Below are positions 1-11,315 of a stretch of 64,000 nt of DNA, piece after piece. Within the stretch, counting starts at the first letter, position 1; each line of letters begins with the position of its first letter. The position numbers and the translations under genes were made by a program. The notes below the pieces were generated by a model. That model was not told the DNA's origin, did not search any database, and worked only from the letters and a program-made list of their open reading frames with translations. This DNA is from Merluccius polli. Lineage: Eukaryota; Chordata; Actinopteri; Gadiformes; Merlucciidae. The stretch spans positions 46,001-110,000 of the forward strand of contig JAOPHQ010002558.1 in the NCBI GenBank assembly GCA_030340625.1. The letters are read 5' to 3'.

Positions 1-574
1 CTGAACTCTATCATTCTGGTAAAGGGGAAAAAACGCTCCGTCTTGTTTCTATTACTTTAACCAATCACAACAGTCTTGGGCGTCGCTAATCCCAGGATGC
101 AGCAACGGTGCCCGTGTTGGGGGGAGGGGGGGGGGGGGGGGACTTGTTTTGGTGAAACATTTGCATGTGGGGAGGCGAGCCCTGGCAATCTTCGTCAAAA
201 TAAGCCATTTTCAGCATGTAGGTTGCTGTCTCAGAGGTTGTTGTTGTTGTTTCACATAGCAAGGGGGACTTCTTGGTAGTAAACATGGTAATACACAGAT
301 GGCGGAAGGGGGAAGAGTATAAGGTATAAGCCTGCCCAGAGCCTACCATTGGGCGACTATTTCAGTCACCCATTGGCAGGCTTGGGCGGGCTTATACCAA
401 CAACCCACATCCGGTTAGCCAGACTACTTGCACTGCAACATCCCTGTTCTAGATATCTTCCATTTCCCACTGGAGCTTGAGAGTTAATCTTTGGGCACTT
501 GACAATACAGTTTTACAATGTGGATGGACTAAATCAATATTTAATTCTCTGTGTGGATGTGTGGTAGTACTCAC
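1..574. other. Intron 3 of slc25a20
   Basis: Non-coding stretch downstream (in gene direction) of exon 3. It contains a G-run near 121-142. A pair of short inverted segments around 325-405 (cattgggcgact / cccattggcaggcttgggcggg) looks like a decayed repeat. No coding sequence is seen. Confidence 0.6.
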
Positions 575-3202
575 GTGAGTGCTTTGCCAGATTTGCCTTG
601 CTGAAGCTGTTTCCCCAAACCAAAGCCAAAGAAACTAATGGCCATCATAGGAGCGACACCAGCCAGTGGGGCCCCCATACCCTTGTACAGGCCAAGGATA
701 CCCTGACCCCAAGCATATATACCAGCATTACACATATGCACACACAATCACACACCATGCACGCACACAACGTATAACAGAATGCATTTGAATATATATT
801 CAAATTAATAAAGATATTGGACGATATGCCAATGCAATGGACAGTGATCGATCATGTGATCACGTAACCTGATCAACAATCTTAAATGGTTCCTAAATGG
901 CTACTCATGGTCTTGCCCATGGATGTGTGTGTGTGTGTGTGTGTGCGTGCGTGCATGTGTTTTTTGCTGTGCTTGTTCACCTCTTTAGAAACCGTCTTGT
1001 GGAAGCAGTCATAGGTTCCTCTATAGAGTAAAAGCTGGCCGGAGGAAGCTTTAGGCTGAGTCTGTAACCTCACCTGCAAGAAAATGATAACATTTTAAGA
1101 TTAGTCACTACACATTACAACCTGACTCGCTCACTTATGCCCTGTCCAGGTAGGAATCTTTATGAGCCACGCTCACCACTGGTTACAGATCATCCCTACT
1201 CAAACAGTAGCCTGTGAGCTAATGAGTGTGCACATGGTTGCTAGGCTGCCAAAATAAACAGGGTCTTCTGACTCCCATACAGATTTTTTTTTTTAAATCA
1301 CATAATTATATCTTATTAGTATTATCAATAGTGACAGAATGACGAGCACCATGTCAAATCAAAATGGGACCCTTGAAGGTTTACAGCTTTTGTGCCGTGC
1401 TGAAGTGCAGTGCAACATCACGTCCTATCTGGAGGCAGTCTTTCTGAACACAGACAGCTGTTAATGTTCGGTTTGTCTTTAGAATGGTTGTGCATGGGCT
1501 GTGAGTATGGGACACAGGGGTGCAGCTGCAGTGACAGTACTGTATGATAACAAGTGGAAACTCCCATCAATGTCTGTTGCTCTCGACTCCTGATAAGATG
1601 ATGGCGCATCGCTGGTTCCAGTATTATTGACTTTAGATTAGACCAGTATTTGGCCCTGGTCATGACAATAGGGAAGGGGTGGATATTTATGTGAGTAACA
1701 TGGAGGCCATACAATAAAGATATTGGACGAGGTTACTTTGTCAATGCCAAGTGTTAGGGTTTCAATGTGACAACAGATATGCCTTTGCCAGGCAGGTTAT
1801 GTCATGGAAAGTGCATCTATAAATAGTTAGTGGTATTATGAACACCCTCAACCATGAGTCTTCTTGAGGTATGCACACAAATGTGTTGCAATAGAAGATT
1901 TTAATATAATGGGCAGCTTGATGTGAGTCATTTTAGTCTTTAGTCCATAGTCTATCTAACAAGGTTTTTTTGCCATAAACTTTTGTTGGAATCATTTTGG
2001 ACTTCTGTAAGAACGTGGCAAGGAAATAGCGATGAACTGAATGTATCACCAATGTTGTAATAATAGCCTAATAATAATCTGTCCGGCCAGCTTGTTTGTA
2101 GGCATATCACTCAGCATAGCACTCAACTTGATGGGCAACTCGATGTGTAGGCATGTGTGTTGTTAAATGCTTGATCCTGATTGGTCAATAACGTTCCAAG
2201 GGTGTGCATTGTTTTTCAATAGCAGGACACCTCCGCTATACATTCAATATTAACAACTGTCCAATAGTATGGAGGACTGAACTGCCAAAATACAAAATAA
2301 ATGTATAAATAAATCAATGACTCAATAAATAAAGACAGAAAAGAATACAGAAATAAAAGCCTCAAAGATCAAATAAATGTGCAAGACGGTATTTTTGGTC
2401 TTCTTCTGCTTTGGAGAGGAGGGTCTGGGCAATAGACACAATAGAACTATCGACCAGATGTTTCCTTGACAACGTAAAATCATATGCTCAAGGCGCCGCC
2501 TCAGCCGATTTAAGTCGATAAAAAAACAATAACGTTATACAGTATATGTTAAAGTAACTAGTGGCCTACCTCAGCACTATCGGTAACTGAGGCATACGCC
2601 GAATAAACCATAATCCTGACATAACATTTGAGGAGACAAAACAGTGTGTGCTGGGTGCTGAGCTCATGTAGGACTCTGCTTCCCTCAATGTGTCACCGAG
2701 GCTGTATAGGCTACTTAACACACTTCTGAGCCCTACTCTCCTCACTAACACGTCTCAGGAAGAAGGAGGCTACATTTCTCTAAATGAAAGTAGGCCCACT
2801 ATTATTTGAAACTTGATAGGTACCGTATGACGTAACGGTTTGCAGCTACATAGTGAACAAAAACGGTTCCTATACCTCTGACTGGGAGATTAGTTAGATA
2901 AACCCGGATTTAAAGTTGATAATCCCCCTAGACAGCTAATCGCAGTCTCGTGGTAGTAAAAGAACATGCATTCACATTTGCTTCTTTTTTTTTCACAAAA
3001 AGCAGCAGCATTGTCAGAAGCACAGCCTTACTTTAATAAGCAGCTTATAATATACAGTCACCTTTATTGTGTCAAGTGGGTGTCCGACGAACAGCAGACA
3101 CGCTCCGGCGACGCCTCCCGCCACGAAGTTCTTCAGCGGAGAAACCCGCTGACTCGCGGGTTCCCCGTCTCCCATGTCTGCTGCCGACCCGTCAACGCTC
3201 AA
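575..3202 (-). CDS. slc25a20: Mitochondrial carnitine/acylcarnitine carrier, first three coding exons (partial)
   Basis: Spliced gene running off the left edge. Coding exons are 3062-3202 (141 nt, 47 codons from the ATG), 981-1073 (93 nt) and 575-702 (128 nt), all with GT-AG borders and matching phase. Exon 1 reads [20 protein letters not shown] and then HPLDTIK, the first carrier signature (PxD/E-x-x-K). Exon 2 begins VRLQTQP and exon 3 contains [19 protein letters not shown] and FFGFGLGK, all as in SLC25A20. The family exchanges acylcarnitine for carnitine across the inner mitochondrial membrane for fatty-acid oxidation. The window covers roughly the first 120 of about 300 residues, i.e. 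the first of three repeats and the start of the second. A second in-frame ATG (residue 10, MGDGEPASQ) could also start translation. The remaining exons lie to the left of the window. Confidence 0.9.
1074..3061. other. Intron 1 of slc25a20
   Basis: About 2 kb between exons 1 and 2. AT-rich, with no recognisable gene. Short open frames here have no family features. Confidence 0.6.
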
Positions 3203-3552
3203 TGCCGAGCTCGGTCACACCAAGAACAATCAAAAACATGCGCTAGCCTATCTCCTGTGTATCACACGTAGTCTGGTTCTGCATCTAAAGTCGGGCATTA
3301 GGCTACGTCTACATAATTTCACAATTCACGTTTTTTTTCCTTTTTTTGGTAAAACAAATAAAACATGTTGCGCCTCCTCTTCTTTCTCCCTCTCTCTAGG
3401 CCTATGCTTTCCAAGTAGAGTAGGCTACGCTGCTGTACTTCGACATACCATACCTCCTGAAATTCAACAGCAACGACCCCTGGCTGTTGCTCGACTTTAC
3501 TGTTACAGAGACCCTTGCCTGACCCCTAGAGCCTTTCCAGTCTCCCTAAAAT

Positions 3553-3617
<65 letters not shown>

Positions 3618-3820
3618 ATATAGCCTATGCCGTGCAAACTTTTATTTTGGGCTTCTGTAGGACTATCTGTAAATCTTGTGGCGTGGAAATAGCAACGAAC
3701 AGAATGTGTCGCGTATGTATCGCAAAACTGGGAGCGCGCCGACCGCCTTCTTCTGTAGGTAATACACCGACTCTAGATAAGTAGGCTACCTTCTACTGTA
3801 GTAATACACTGACTCTAGAG
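3203..3820. promoter_or_regulatory. Upstream flank of slc25a20
   Basis: Immediate 5' side of the slc25a20 start codon; by position it should hold the 5' UTR and promoter. It contains a (GT)n tract at about 3555-3615. There is also a small local duplication around the phrase cactgactctaga (about 3765-3820). No individual promoter element was assigned. Confidence 0.4.
3555..3615. repeat. (GT)n microsatellite
   Basis: Uninterrupted GT dinucleotide run of about 60 bp. Open frames through it (Cys-Val repeats) are artefacts. Confidence 0.95.
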
Positions 3821-4210
3821 CAGTGGTTCTCAACCTTTTTTCAGTGATGTACCCCCTTACCTGTGAAATATTATTTCAGGCAAGTACCCCCTAACCAGCG
3901 CAAATAATTTTTGTTGAAAAAAAGGAGTTAAAGTTGTCAAGGCAACAGCGACTGACAGTTGATAATATGTGGCGCATGCCAGGTTAGGTCATAACATCCT
4001 GGTACGGGGGAGACTCAGGGTTTTTAGGGTAATGAAATTGAATAACCTTATGAATATAAAATTCTGTTTATGAACTTCAACTTATATTTTATTTAAATAT
4101 TTATTAAATAATATTTTGAATTAATGCTATTTTTAAATAGGCTATACAAATATATATTTTTAATCTCACATACCCCCTGGGGTACACGTACCCCCATTTG
4201 AGAACCACTG
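3821..4210. mobile_element. Non-autonomous hAT element (MITE), 390 bp
   Basis: Terminal inverted repeats CAGTGGTTCTCAA at the left and TTGAGAACCACTG at the right. The flanks are CTCTAGAG (3813-3820) and CTCTAGAT (4211-4218), an 8-bp duplication with one mismatch. Size of duplication and CAG...CTG ends fit the hAT superfamily. No coding capacity. Confidence 0.85.
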
Positions 4211-4537
4211 CTCTAGATAAGTACCTCATTCAGCCCCACTTCAAAAAATCAGAACCATCCCTTAAAGACCATTTACGATTTAAAATGGAGCACAATCTTG
4301 GCTATACACAGGTAGGGCCTAAAGTTATAGGTTCAAGTAGGTCGGGTTGGCATTCTGGAGCTTTATGCGTCCATAGAGCATAGTGTATATGTCGTGCATC
4401 GTGCCAACCAGGACAATTCCGGAAATGATGTTTTTAGGGGACCAGTCGCAGCCCTTGCCGTCTCCGTTGTCCGTTGATGGAGTGACGGACACTTAAAAAA
4501 TATTTCATGCAGCCGGAGACGGAGAGGCCTCTCAAGC
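4211..4537. other. Intergenic DNA between two repeats
   Basis: No gene or clear element recognised. The right half already resembles the arm sequence of the foldback element that follows. Confidence 0.4.
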
Positions 4538-5283
4538 CTCTTGCCCACTGGATGCGTTGATTTGAATGGGGCTGAGCCGCAATGCATTGTGGCTCCGTCA
4601 GTCAAGTCGGCTCCGTTCGTTGCGTTGAAAAGTTGAGAAAATGTTATCTTTTCTGGCCACGACGGATCCGTCAGCCAATCAGATCACATTATGCAAATAT
4701 ATGTCCTGTGACGCTACTTGGACTCTGCCCAATGAAATCACCTTGGTGGTACAACCCGGGAAAGCACATCTGTTATGTCAGACGGCCGGCAGCGGGAACA
4801 TTTAAACCTTATTAAAAATGGAGGACAAGTTGATAGTGGCGGTGGAAAAGCACTCTTCTTGCTACGACGGGATCCATCTTGCAATAGAAAAGAGCAATAA
4901 CAAATTGCAGGAAGAGCGCGGCTTTGTTGTTGTAAGCGGGAAGCGATTTGATTGGCTGCTGGCTGCGTCTGGCTCCGTCGGCAAATTCCACGCCCCCCTC
5001 CGTCAGACACGCATTCCGTCTTCCGTTGACGGTTGAATGCAGTGGGTAACAGGCGTCACCCACTGCATTCAACTGTCAACGGAAGACGGAAGGCGTGTCT
5101 GACGGATGGGGTTTCGTTCTGATTGGCTGACGGATCCATTTTGGCCTGAAAAGATAAAATGTTCTCAACTTTTCAACGCAACTGACGGAGCCGACTTGAC
5201 TGAAGGAGCCACAATGCATTGCGGCTCAGCCCCATTCAAAGTCAATGGGATGCGTTGACGAACGCATCCAGTGGGCAAGAGGG
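4538..5283. mobile_element. Foldback inverted-repeat element
   Basis: Outer arms at about 4538-4682 and 5121-5283 are near-perfect reverse complements; both contain gcccactggatgcgtt or its complement, and gccaatcag or its complement. A second inner pair is at about 4988-5040 and 5055-5108. Between them lies an open frame (4818-5036, plus) starting MEDKLIVAVEKH. This resembles the start of a MADF-type DNA-binding domain as found in Harbinger-group accessory proteins, but the match is short. Probably a non-autonomous derivative. Confidence 0.6.
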
Positions 5284-5329
5284 GTAACCGACGTACGGCA
5301 CTTTACGCAGTAATAAGAGTATATAGGCT
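5284..5329. other. Short junction between repeats
   Basis: Flank of the next element. It ends in cttaagtg, which resembles the flank cttagtg found just after 14473. Confidence 0.3.
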
Positions 5330-6951
5330 TAAGTGTATGGCAAGCCATTTTAACATTTAATCAGTAGGGCTGACCAGTAGCGATTTAGTTTTCGCTAGTC
5401 AAAATGACATGTCGACATGTCAAAATGTCATTTTGACTAGTTAAAATATTCATTTAAGATAACTAACACAATTTTGACATGTTACAAATATACGTAGAAA
5501 TTACATTTCGACTAGTCAAAACTGATTTACAGATATCTTTAATTTAATTATAGATATCAGTAATTCCTTTTTCACTAGTAAGAATAATGTATATAGATAT
5601 CTACAATTGAATTTCCACATGTTGAAAAAGGACTGTGACTAGTGGAAATGTAATTTCCCATTTCAGATATCAACAATTGCATTTCCGGTATGTGGGCGTC
5701 ATATCGTTGAAGTACCACAAAGCCATTGGTCGACTTTTAAATAGATGTCTACCTCGTGAATATTCAACAAATGTTGGCATGTCAACTGGCGCCATGAATT
5801 TGTTTCGAAATGAAAGAAGTTGAACATGGCGAAGCAGTTGATTTTTAAAATCCAACGGAAATGTTTTGCTATTGAACGGCATATAATCCATACATAATGT
5901 AGGTGTATGCGGTCTCAGTGTTAGAAAGTCCTTCTTGTTCCATGGTTTGTTCTTCTCACAGATATCATAAATGGAATTGTAGATATCTAAAATTATATTC
6001 TGACTAGTCAAAATGTAATTATTGATATATTGGCTTGGAATTGTAGCTAGTAAGAATGTCATTTCAGATATCTAGAATTGCATTTCAGATATCTGAAATA
6101 CAATTTTAACTAGTGAAAATTATATTCGTACTAGTTACAATTATATTTGAGATATCTACAATTCCTTTTATAACTCAGTCAGAATTGAATTTTAGATATA
6201 AAAAAAATTATTTCCACTAGTCAAAATGTCATTGTGATCTTCAATTGCGTACTTACATATCCAAAATGAATATGGTAATTTGGGCGACGATGACGAGCGA
6301 AAATAAGGAGCGAGAAGAACAAGAAGGACGAGAAGAACAAACCACAACAAGAAGGACTTTCTAACACTGAGACCACATACACCTTCATTATATCTGGATT
6401 ATATGCCCGTTCAATAGCAAAACATATCTGTTGGATTTTAATAATCAACTGCTTCGCTTCGATGTTCAACTTCTTCCACTCCGAAACAAATTTATGGCGC
6501 CAGTTGCCATGCGAACATGTGTTGAATATTCACGAGGTACATCTATTTAAAAGTCGACCAATGGCTTTTTGGTACTTCAATGATATGACGCCCACATACT
6601 GGAAATGCAATTGTGGATATCTGAAATGGGAAATTACATTTCCACTACTCACAATCCTTTTTCAACATGTGGAAATTCAATTGTAGATATCTATATACGT
6701 TATTCTTACTAGTGAAAAAGGAATTACTGATATATATATATATATAAATTAAAGATATATGTAAATCCGTTTTGACTAGTCGAAATGTCATTTCTACATG
6801 TGATAGTATATTTGTAGCATGTCAAAATTGTTTTACAGATATCTTAAATTAATATTTTAACTAGTCATTAGTTTAGATTAGACTAGTCAACTAGTCATTT
6901 TGACTAGTGAAAACTAAATCGCTACTAGTCAGCCCTACTGATTAAATGTTG
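5330..6951. repeat. Large inverted repeat built of ACTAGT / GATATC palindromes
   Basis: The two halves (about 5330-5950 and 6330-6955) are inverted copies of each other, starting atttaatcagtagggctga and ending tcagccctactgattaaat. Both are filled with hexamer palindromes, chiefly ACTAGT and GATATC with some ACATGT. These recur every 15-25 bp and are separated by AT-rich text such as caattgaattt. An embedded non-repetitive segment (5690-5880 and its inverted copy 6440-6620) contains gccattggtcgac and cgccatgaatttg. Neither half codes for a recognised protein. Confidence 0.7.
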
Positions 6952-7741
6952 AAGGGGCTATAGATGATATATTTCGCCACAAGATGTCGCACTAGAGCAC
7001 CAGCATCTCAAACCACAACCATTGGGAGTCTTTACCTTCTTAACTCATCTCATGCACGGCGCGTGCGTTATCATGAACGCGCGGCCGGACCGGAAACACC
7101 AAAACAAAGAAAATAGAAACTCAGATTACAACACACACAGAGGGAGTGTTAGCCTGGCAAGCCAGACCCACATCAGAAAGATGTAGGGTCTGGCACTGCT
7201 CCATTGGCAGTGTGGGCGGGATAAACGGTTGTCTTTCAAGTTCCCTCTGCACGCAATATGATAGCGCTACAACCAATCAGAGCAACGAAGAAGGTGTAGT
7301 CAGAGCGACGGAAATTAGTCCATGGGGAAGTGTTCCGTATAGTGGATTGTGGAAGAATAGTGAAATAAAATGTTAACTTCAAGTCTTGAAGAGTCGCGGC
7401 CAAAGCCGAGTCGAAAGACAGCTGTTCGCCAGCAGCAGCAGCCATTGTTTCCTTCTAACACGGAACCGTCGCAACTCTGTCGTCATGGTAGCCCGGCTTC
7501 CGCCCCTCACGCTGTGATTGGCCTGACAGATTTTATGTTTCCAGCACAGAGAAACGACGGAGAAGTGCTAGACCTCCCTGGCTGCAAATTAAATTTGCTA
7601 CCGCTAGGGGCGTCTAGATTTCTAGGCTAAGGGAGTGTGCCTTCATTCTCTGGTCAGGACGCCATTACTCCACTATATCTCTACATAGCCAATAGTTGTT
7701 TGCTGCTATATTAATGTTCATGATATCGTCTATAGCCCCTT
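6952..7741. mobile_element. TIR element interrupting the palindrome array
   Basis: Ends aaggggctatagatgatat at the left and its complement (atatcgtctatagccccttt) at the right. The sequence outside joins up as the element end seen elsewhere (attaaatgtt ... aaaacggcttgccata). A second element lies within it. No coding sequence of its own recognised. Confidence 0.6.
7150..7629. mobile_element. 480-bp element with 9-bp target duplication
   Basis: Starts TAGCCTGGCAAGCC and ends TTTCTAGGCTA. It is flanked on both sides by AGGGAGTGT (7141-7149 and 7630-7638). The TAGCC...GGCTA ends with a duplication of 8-9 bp suggest a hAT- or Mutator-type element. The short ORFs inside have no protein features. 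Confidence 0.65.
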
Positions 7742-8190
7742 TAAAACGGCTTGCCATAGTATGTACGCAATTGAAGATATCACAATGACATTTTGACTAG
7801 TGGAAATTCTTTTTTTGATATCTAAAATGCAATTCTAACTAGTTATAAAAGGAATTGTAGATATCTCAAATATAATTGCTACTTGTACAAATATAATTTT
7901 CACAGGTTACAATTGTATTTCAGATATCTGAAATGCAATTCTAGATATCTGAAATGCAATTCCAGATAACTGTAATGACATTCTTACTAGTTACGATTCC
8001 AAGCCGATATTTCAATAATTATATTTTGAGAGGTCAGAATTTAATTTGAGATATCTACAATTCCATTTATGATATCTGTAATGTAAGAACAATTGTAGGT
8101 ATCTACAATGAACATTGCCACTAGTAAGAATTGAATTGTTGATATCAATAAAATTAACATTTTGACGAGTGAGAATTGAGTTGTAGATAT
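7742..8190. repeat. Continuation of ACTAGT / GATATC array
   Basis: Same motif grammar as 5330-6951: alternating GATATC, ACTAGT and AT-rich spacers. It begins with the phrase aaaacggcttgccata, an element end. The array stops abruptly at gtagatatc, where the retrotransposon text begins. Confidence 0.7.
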
Positions 8191-9190
8191 CATCAAGGAA
8201 GCCAACCCGATGGCCCTCCGAGAAGCGGGGTGGAAGAAGGGCCAAACCAGACAGACATCTCGGCAACGACAGGAAAGGACACAGACAACGATTCTAAGAT
8301 AATGAGAAGATGCAAGTGTGGATGGGAGAGGGAGACCACTTTCAGAGGTTTAAGGATTCACCAGGGAAGGAAGAAATGCAAAGTGGGAGGCCAGCAGCAA
8401 CATTGCACTGCAACCGCAGGTAAGACAAGAGGAACCCAAAGCCAGGTAGCGAACCACAGTGCTGAGGGATCCAACGTTGCTGAGGGAAGGCAGACAGAAG
8501 GCGCAGGAGGGCCCTCGGTGGACACTTATTCCTCTGAGGGTGGCACCGATGAGAACACCCCTAGATCACCAACAAATCCCAGAACACCAACAAACCCCAA
8601 CAATCAGGAACCAGGCCGTAGGACGGAGAGGAAAGAACCGGGACGGAGGCAGCTGGTCGAAATGGCCAAAAGCAAACGAGGTGGCAGTTTGGCAGCAGCT
8701 CGACAAGTACCTCTGCGTCATCTTAGAGCGCTCATTGCGGGGTCAGGTGGAAACCAAGCTGAACTGCATTGGAGACATCCTGTACGAGGAGTGCAGAGGC
8801 AGGTTTGGAGTTGTGCCTGGAAAGCAGAGCGCTGGCCCAAAGCGGAAGGGGAGGGAGAGAGAGATCGAGCAGTTGGTGATGAGGCGGCGGCAGCTCCGAA
8901 AGCAGTGGAGGAAGGCAAGCAACGAGGAGAAGGAAGGCCTGAAGCCACTGTGGGAGGAGGCAAAGAAGACTCTTGCCAGTCTGCGGAGGGCAGAGCGTAT
9001 CCGCAAACACAGAAGGCGGAAGGAGAAGGAGAGGAGCAGCTTCTTCAAAAACCCCTTCAAGCATGTGAGACGGTTGCTAGAGGACAAGAGAAGCGGGAAG
9101 CTGGATATCACACAATCTGAGCTGGAGAATCACATCAGGGAGCATTACAGCGACCCAGCGAGGTCAACCCCACTGGGATCACCAGGTTAT
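8176..9190 (+). pseudogene. 5' part of non-LTR retrotransposon ORF (zinc finger and basic region)
   Basis: Two overlapping frames hold what was one protein. The first frame carries a zinc finger at about 8311-8379 (CKCG, then GLRIHQGRKKC). The second, from about 8600 to 9190, reads WQQLDKYLCVILERSL, then a lysine/arginine-rich helix, and ends SELENHIREHYSDP. This arrangement is typical of the N-terminal third of these retrotransposon proteins. A frameshift is therefore needed between about 8400 and 8600. The listed ATG at 8176 lies in flanking array DNA and is probably not the native start. The frame is then broken at 9190 by the inserted transposon. Not a host gene. Confidence 0.75.
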
Positions 9191-9515
9191 TAGTCAGGTT
9201 CACTATGTCTTTTTGTGGGAATTTTTTGGGGATTTGCTAAACTATATATTTTTGGAAAGGTTATTGTATAAGGAGTCAGAAAACCAATGTTTGCATTTGC
9301 TCAGATGTCTTTATGGTGGCCATACTGAAGTTTAAAAGATGGGCGTTGCAATGCACTACAGTTGAATAGGGTAAAATTTTTAACTAGTAAATATCATTAT
9401 GAAACTTCCCCAGTTGATTACTCACATTAATATAAGAAAAAAATGTATTACAAGTTTTCTATAATTTTATGTTTAAATATGCAAATGAGGCATGATCTAA
9501 TTAAATATGCACGAA
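9191..9515. repeat. Left terminal inverted repeat of long-TIR transposon
   Basis: Reverse complement of 11316-11655 with few mismatches. Shared phrases include ctcagatgtctttatgg and cccagttgattactcac. Confidence 0.85.
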
Positions 9516-9922
9516 TTTGCAGAAACTTTCATTTGTAATATCTCGGCTTCTGAATAAGCTTGACTGTTGATTCTAACTGCTAAACACACATTTTCAGGAC
9601 CAGAGAATCAAATGGTGCCAGTTACAAAGCTCCAAGACTTTACCACATTAACCCATAGCTGCATAAGTGGGTCAAAAATGACGTGGTGTGGTTATTTTCT
9701 TGCAATTTCATTGTAATGAAAAGTTGTTCGCATTTAATATTCCATGTTCCTCCAAAGCCATGTTTTTTTTAATCTTCCCATTGAAATACATCCACAATAT
9801 GGGTTAAACAAACTATACGTATCACAAGCAGTTGGTCAGATAACTCAAGAGTTATTTTTAATGAAAAGTTCAAAATTAGTTAACGTAATGCACATTTAGA
9901 CCACAGTATGATTGGACAGTGT

Positions 9923-11242
9923 CTATACATCATCATAATCATCATCGCTTTCATACATCATGGCTTGCGAATCCTCATCATTCTGGCACTGGCTGCTACA
10001 CTGACACATGTCAGTACAGGCTAAGTCCTTAGCTCTGCAGGAACACCTCCCAGAAGAGCAGTCAGACTTACACTTGCATTGAACCAACTCAAGAATGGCC
10101 TTTGGGGCTGGGAGGACCTCTGTGGTCACTGGTTTGAGCATGCCATTGGAGTGTTTGAAGTATCCGTTTTGCAGAGGATCCAGCTGTGGATCCTGCACAG
10201 CAATGGCTGCCTGTGCCCATACTCTTGTTTGGACATGAACTCTCAAGATGTGCTGCTTCAGAGCACCAAGTGTTGGAGGGAGTTTGTCACTTTCTGCCCT
10301 ATGTTTGCAGAAGAGATGCCATCGCAGTTGTGGGATTGCCATGATGTTGATCCCCTTGGGTGAGTAAGCTGCACATATAAAGGATTCCAGGGCTGACAGC
10401 ATTCCTTCTGTCACATCTGCTTCATCCAAAAGCATCTGCAGAGCTTTGACAATATATTCATCTGCTTTGAGGTAGACTTGCAGCCAGGTTGCCTTGCCTA
10501 TGCGGGAGAACCTTCCTGTGTTGTCAGCCCCAGTGAATGCGTGGAAGGCTGGCAAAGCCTTTGCTCTTTCTTTACCTAGAGCTTGCCACAGTGGTTCAAT
10601 CTGCACAACACCAGAGGTCATAGAAATAGACGTGTTCTTCAACATGAGATCATAGTATGCTGTGACTAGCACTAAAACATCTGTATCTGGTGAGAAAAAC
10701 ACCAACTGTGCATCATGTGGGTTACGCTGTGAAGCCAGCACAGCCTGGTGGATCAGCAGTGTGTCTGCTTCCTCGTGGTTGTTGTCCTCAAATATAAGGT
10801 CTTTGTTGCTCCTAGTGAGCCCAGAAGCAGATGTGATGATCAGCTTGGAGGATCCTTTGTTGTACTCCAGAGTTTTGGAAGCAAGGTATTCAGTCAGATC
10901 ACTCTTAGTCTTGTCATGGGAGAGGAACCTGCTCAATGGGATATGTTTGATGTTTGTGTCATCCCTGACTTGATACTGAATAGAAGCATTTCCTTGTCTT
11001 CTTTTATCTCTAGTTGCACTCTTCAGAGAATCTGCCCTATATGTGTCAAACACAAGGATGATTTCATCATAATCTCGTGTCAGTTGCATCAGTCTATTGT
11101 TGAAGCAGCCACTCAGATTCTTGACTGTCAATACAGTCGCTGGTTTTTTGCTCAGCTTCTGCACAAGCACCATACCATCCACCAGTGCTATCTTCCGACT
11201 TGGCTGATCAGGAGATGTGAGGTCTGTGAGCCCAGTATCCAC
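9923..11242 (-). CDS. Transposon-borne FEN1/XPG-like nuclease-fold protein with C-terminal CXC zinc module (439 aa)
   Basis: Intact single-exon ORF. Motifs line up in order with the FEN1/XPG (PIN-like) nuclease fold: ALVDG (D22), ILVFDTYRADSLK then RR (D66, residues 62-82), EEADTLLIHQA (residues 157-167, acidic pair), FFSPDTDVLVL (D186/D188), and a GxD...GIG-like stretch AFTGADNTGRFSRIGKA (residues 235-251). The last recalls the helix-two-turn-helix of FEN1. Residues 389-419 are a cysteine cluster (CKCKSDC, GRCSCRAKDLAC, CQCSSQC) like the CXC domain of tesmin/TSO1. The tail is acidic. The acidic positions suggest a metal-dependent nuclease, but this is inferred from motif order. The gene lies between long inverted repeats, so it may be the element's own mobility or accessory protein. 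Similar proteins are, to my knowledge, scattered in fish and cnidarian genomes as uncharacterised. Confidence 0.75.
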   Translation of the reverse strand: MDTGLTDLTSPDQPSRKIALVDGMVLVQKLSKKPATVLTVKNLSGCFNNRLMQLTRDYDEIILVFDTYRADSLKSATRDKRRQGNASIQYQVRDDTNIKHIPLSRFLSHDKTKSDLTEYLASKTLEYNKGSSKLIITSASGLTRSNKDLIFEDNNHEEADTLLIHQAVLASQRNPHDAQLVFFSPDTDVLVLVTAYYDLMLKNTSISMTSGVVQIEPLWQALGKERAKALPAFHAFTGADNTGRFSRIGKATWLQVYLKADEYIVKALQMLLDEADVTEGMLSALESFICAAYSPKGINIMAIPQLRWHLFCKHRAESDKLPPTLGALKQHILRVHVQTRVWAQAAIAVQDPQLDPLQNGYFKHSNGMLKPVTTEVLPAPKAILELVQCKCKSDCSSGRCSCRAKDLACTDMCQCSSQCQNDEDSQAMMYESDDDYDDV

Positions 11243-11315
11243 TGCATCTTGCTGAGTAGAACTAAGAACTGAGTAGCAGTAAAAATCAACATTCCAGTTT
11301 ATTCAAAAGTTTTAT

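Noticed and set aside
4198..4605. Small coding frames around the hAT end and foldback arm
   Set aside because: They start inside inverted repeats and have no protein features.
8718..9111. Minus-strand open frames opposite the retrotransposon basic region
   Set aside because: Shadows of a lysine/arginine-rich coding strand; Leu/Ser-rich with no domains.
10748..11272. Plus-strand frame opposite the FEN1-like gene
   Set aside because: Antisense shadow of 9923-11242; no recognisable motifs.
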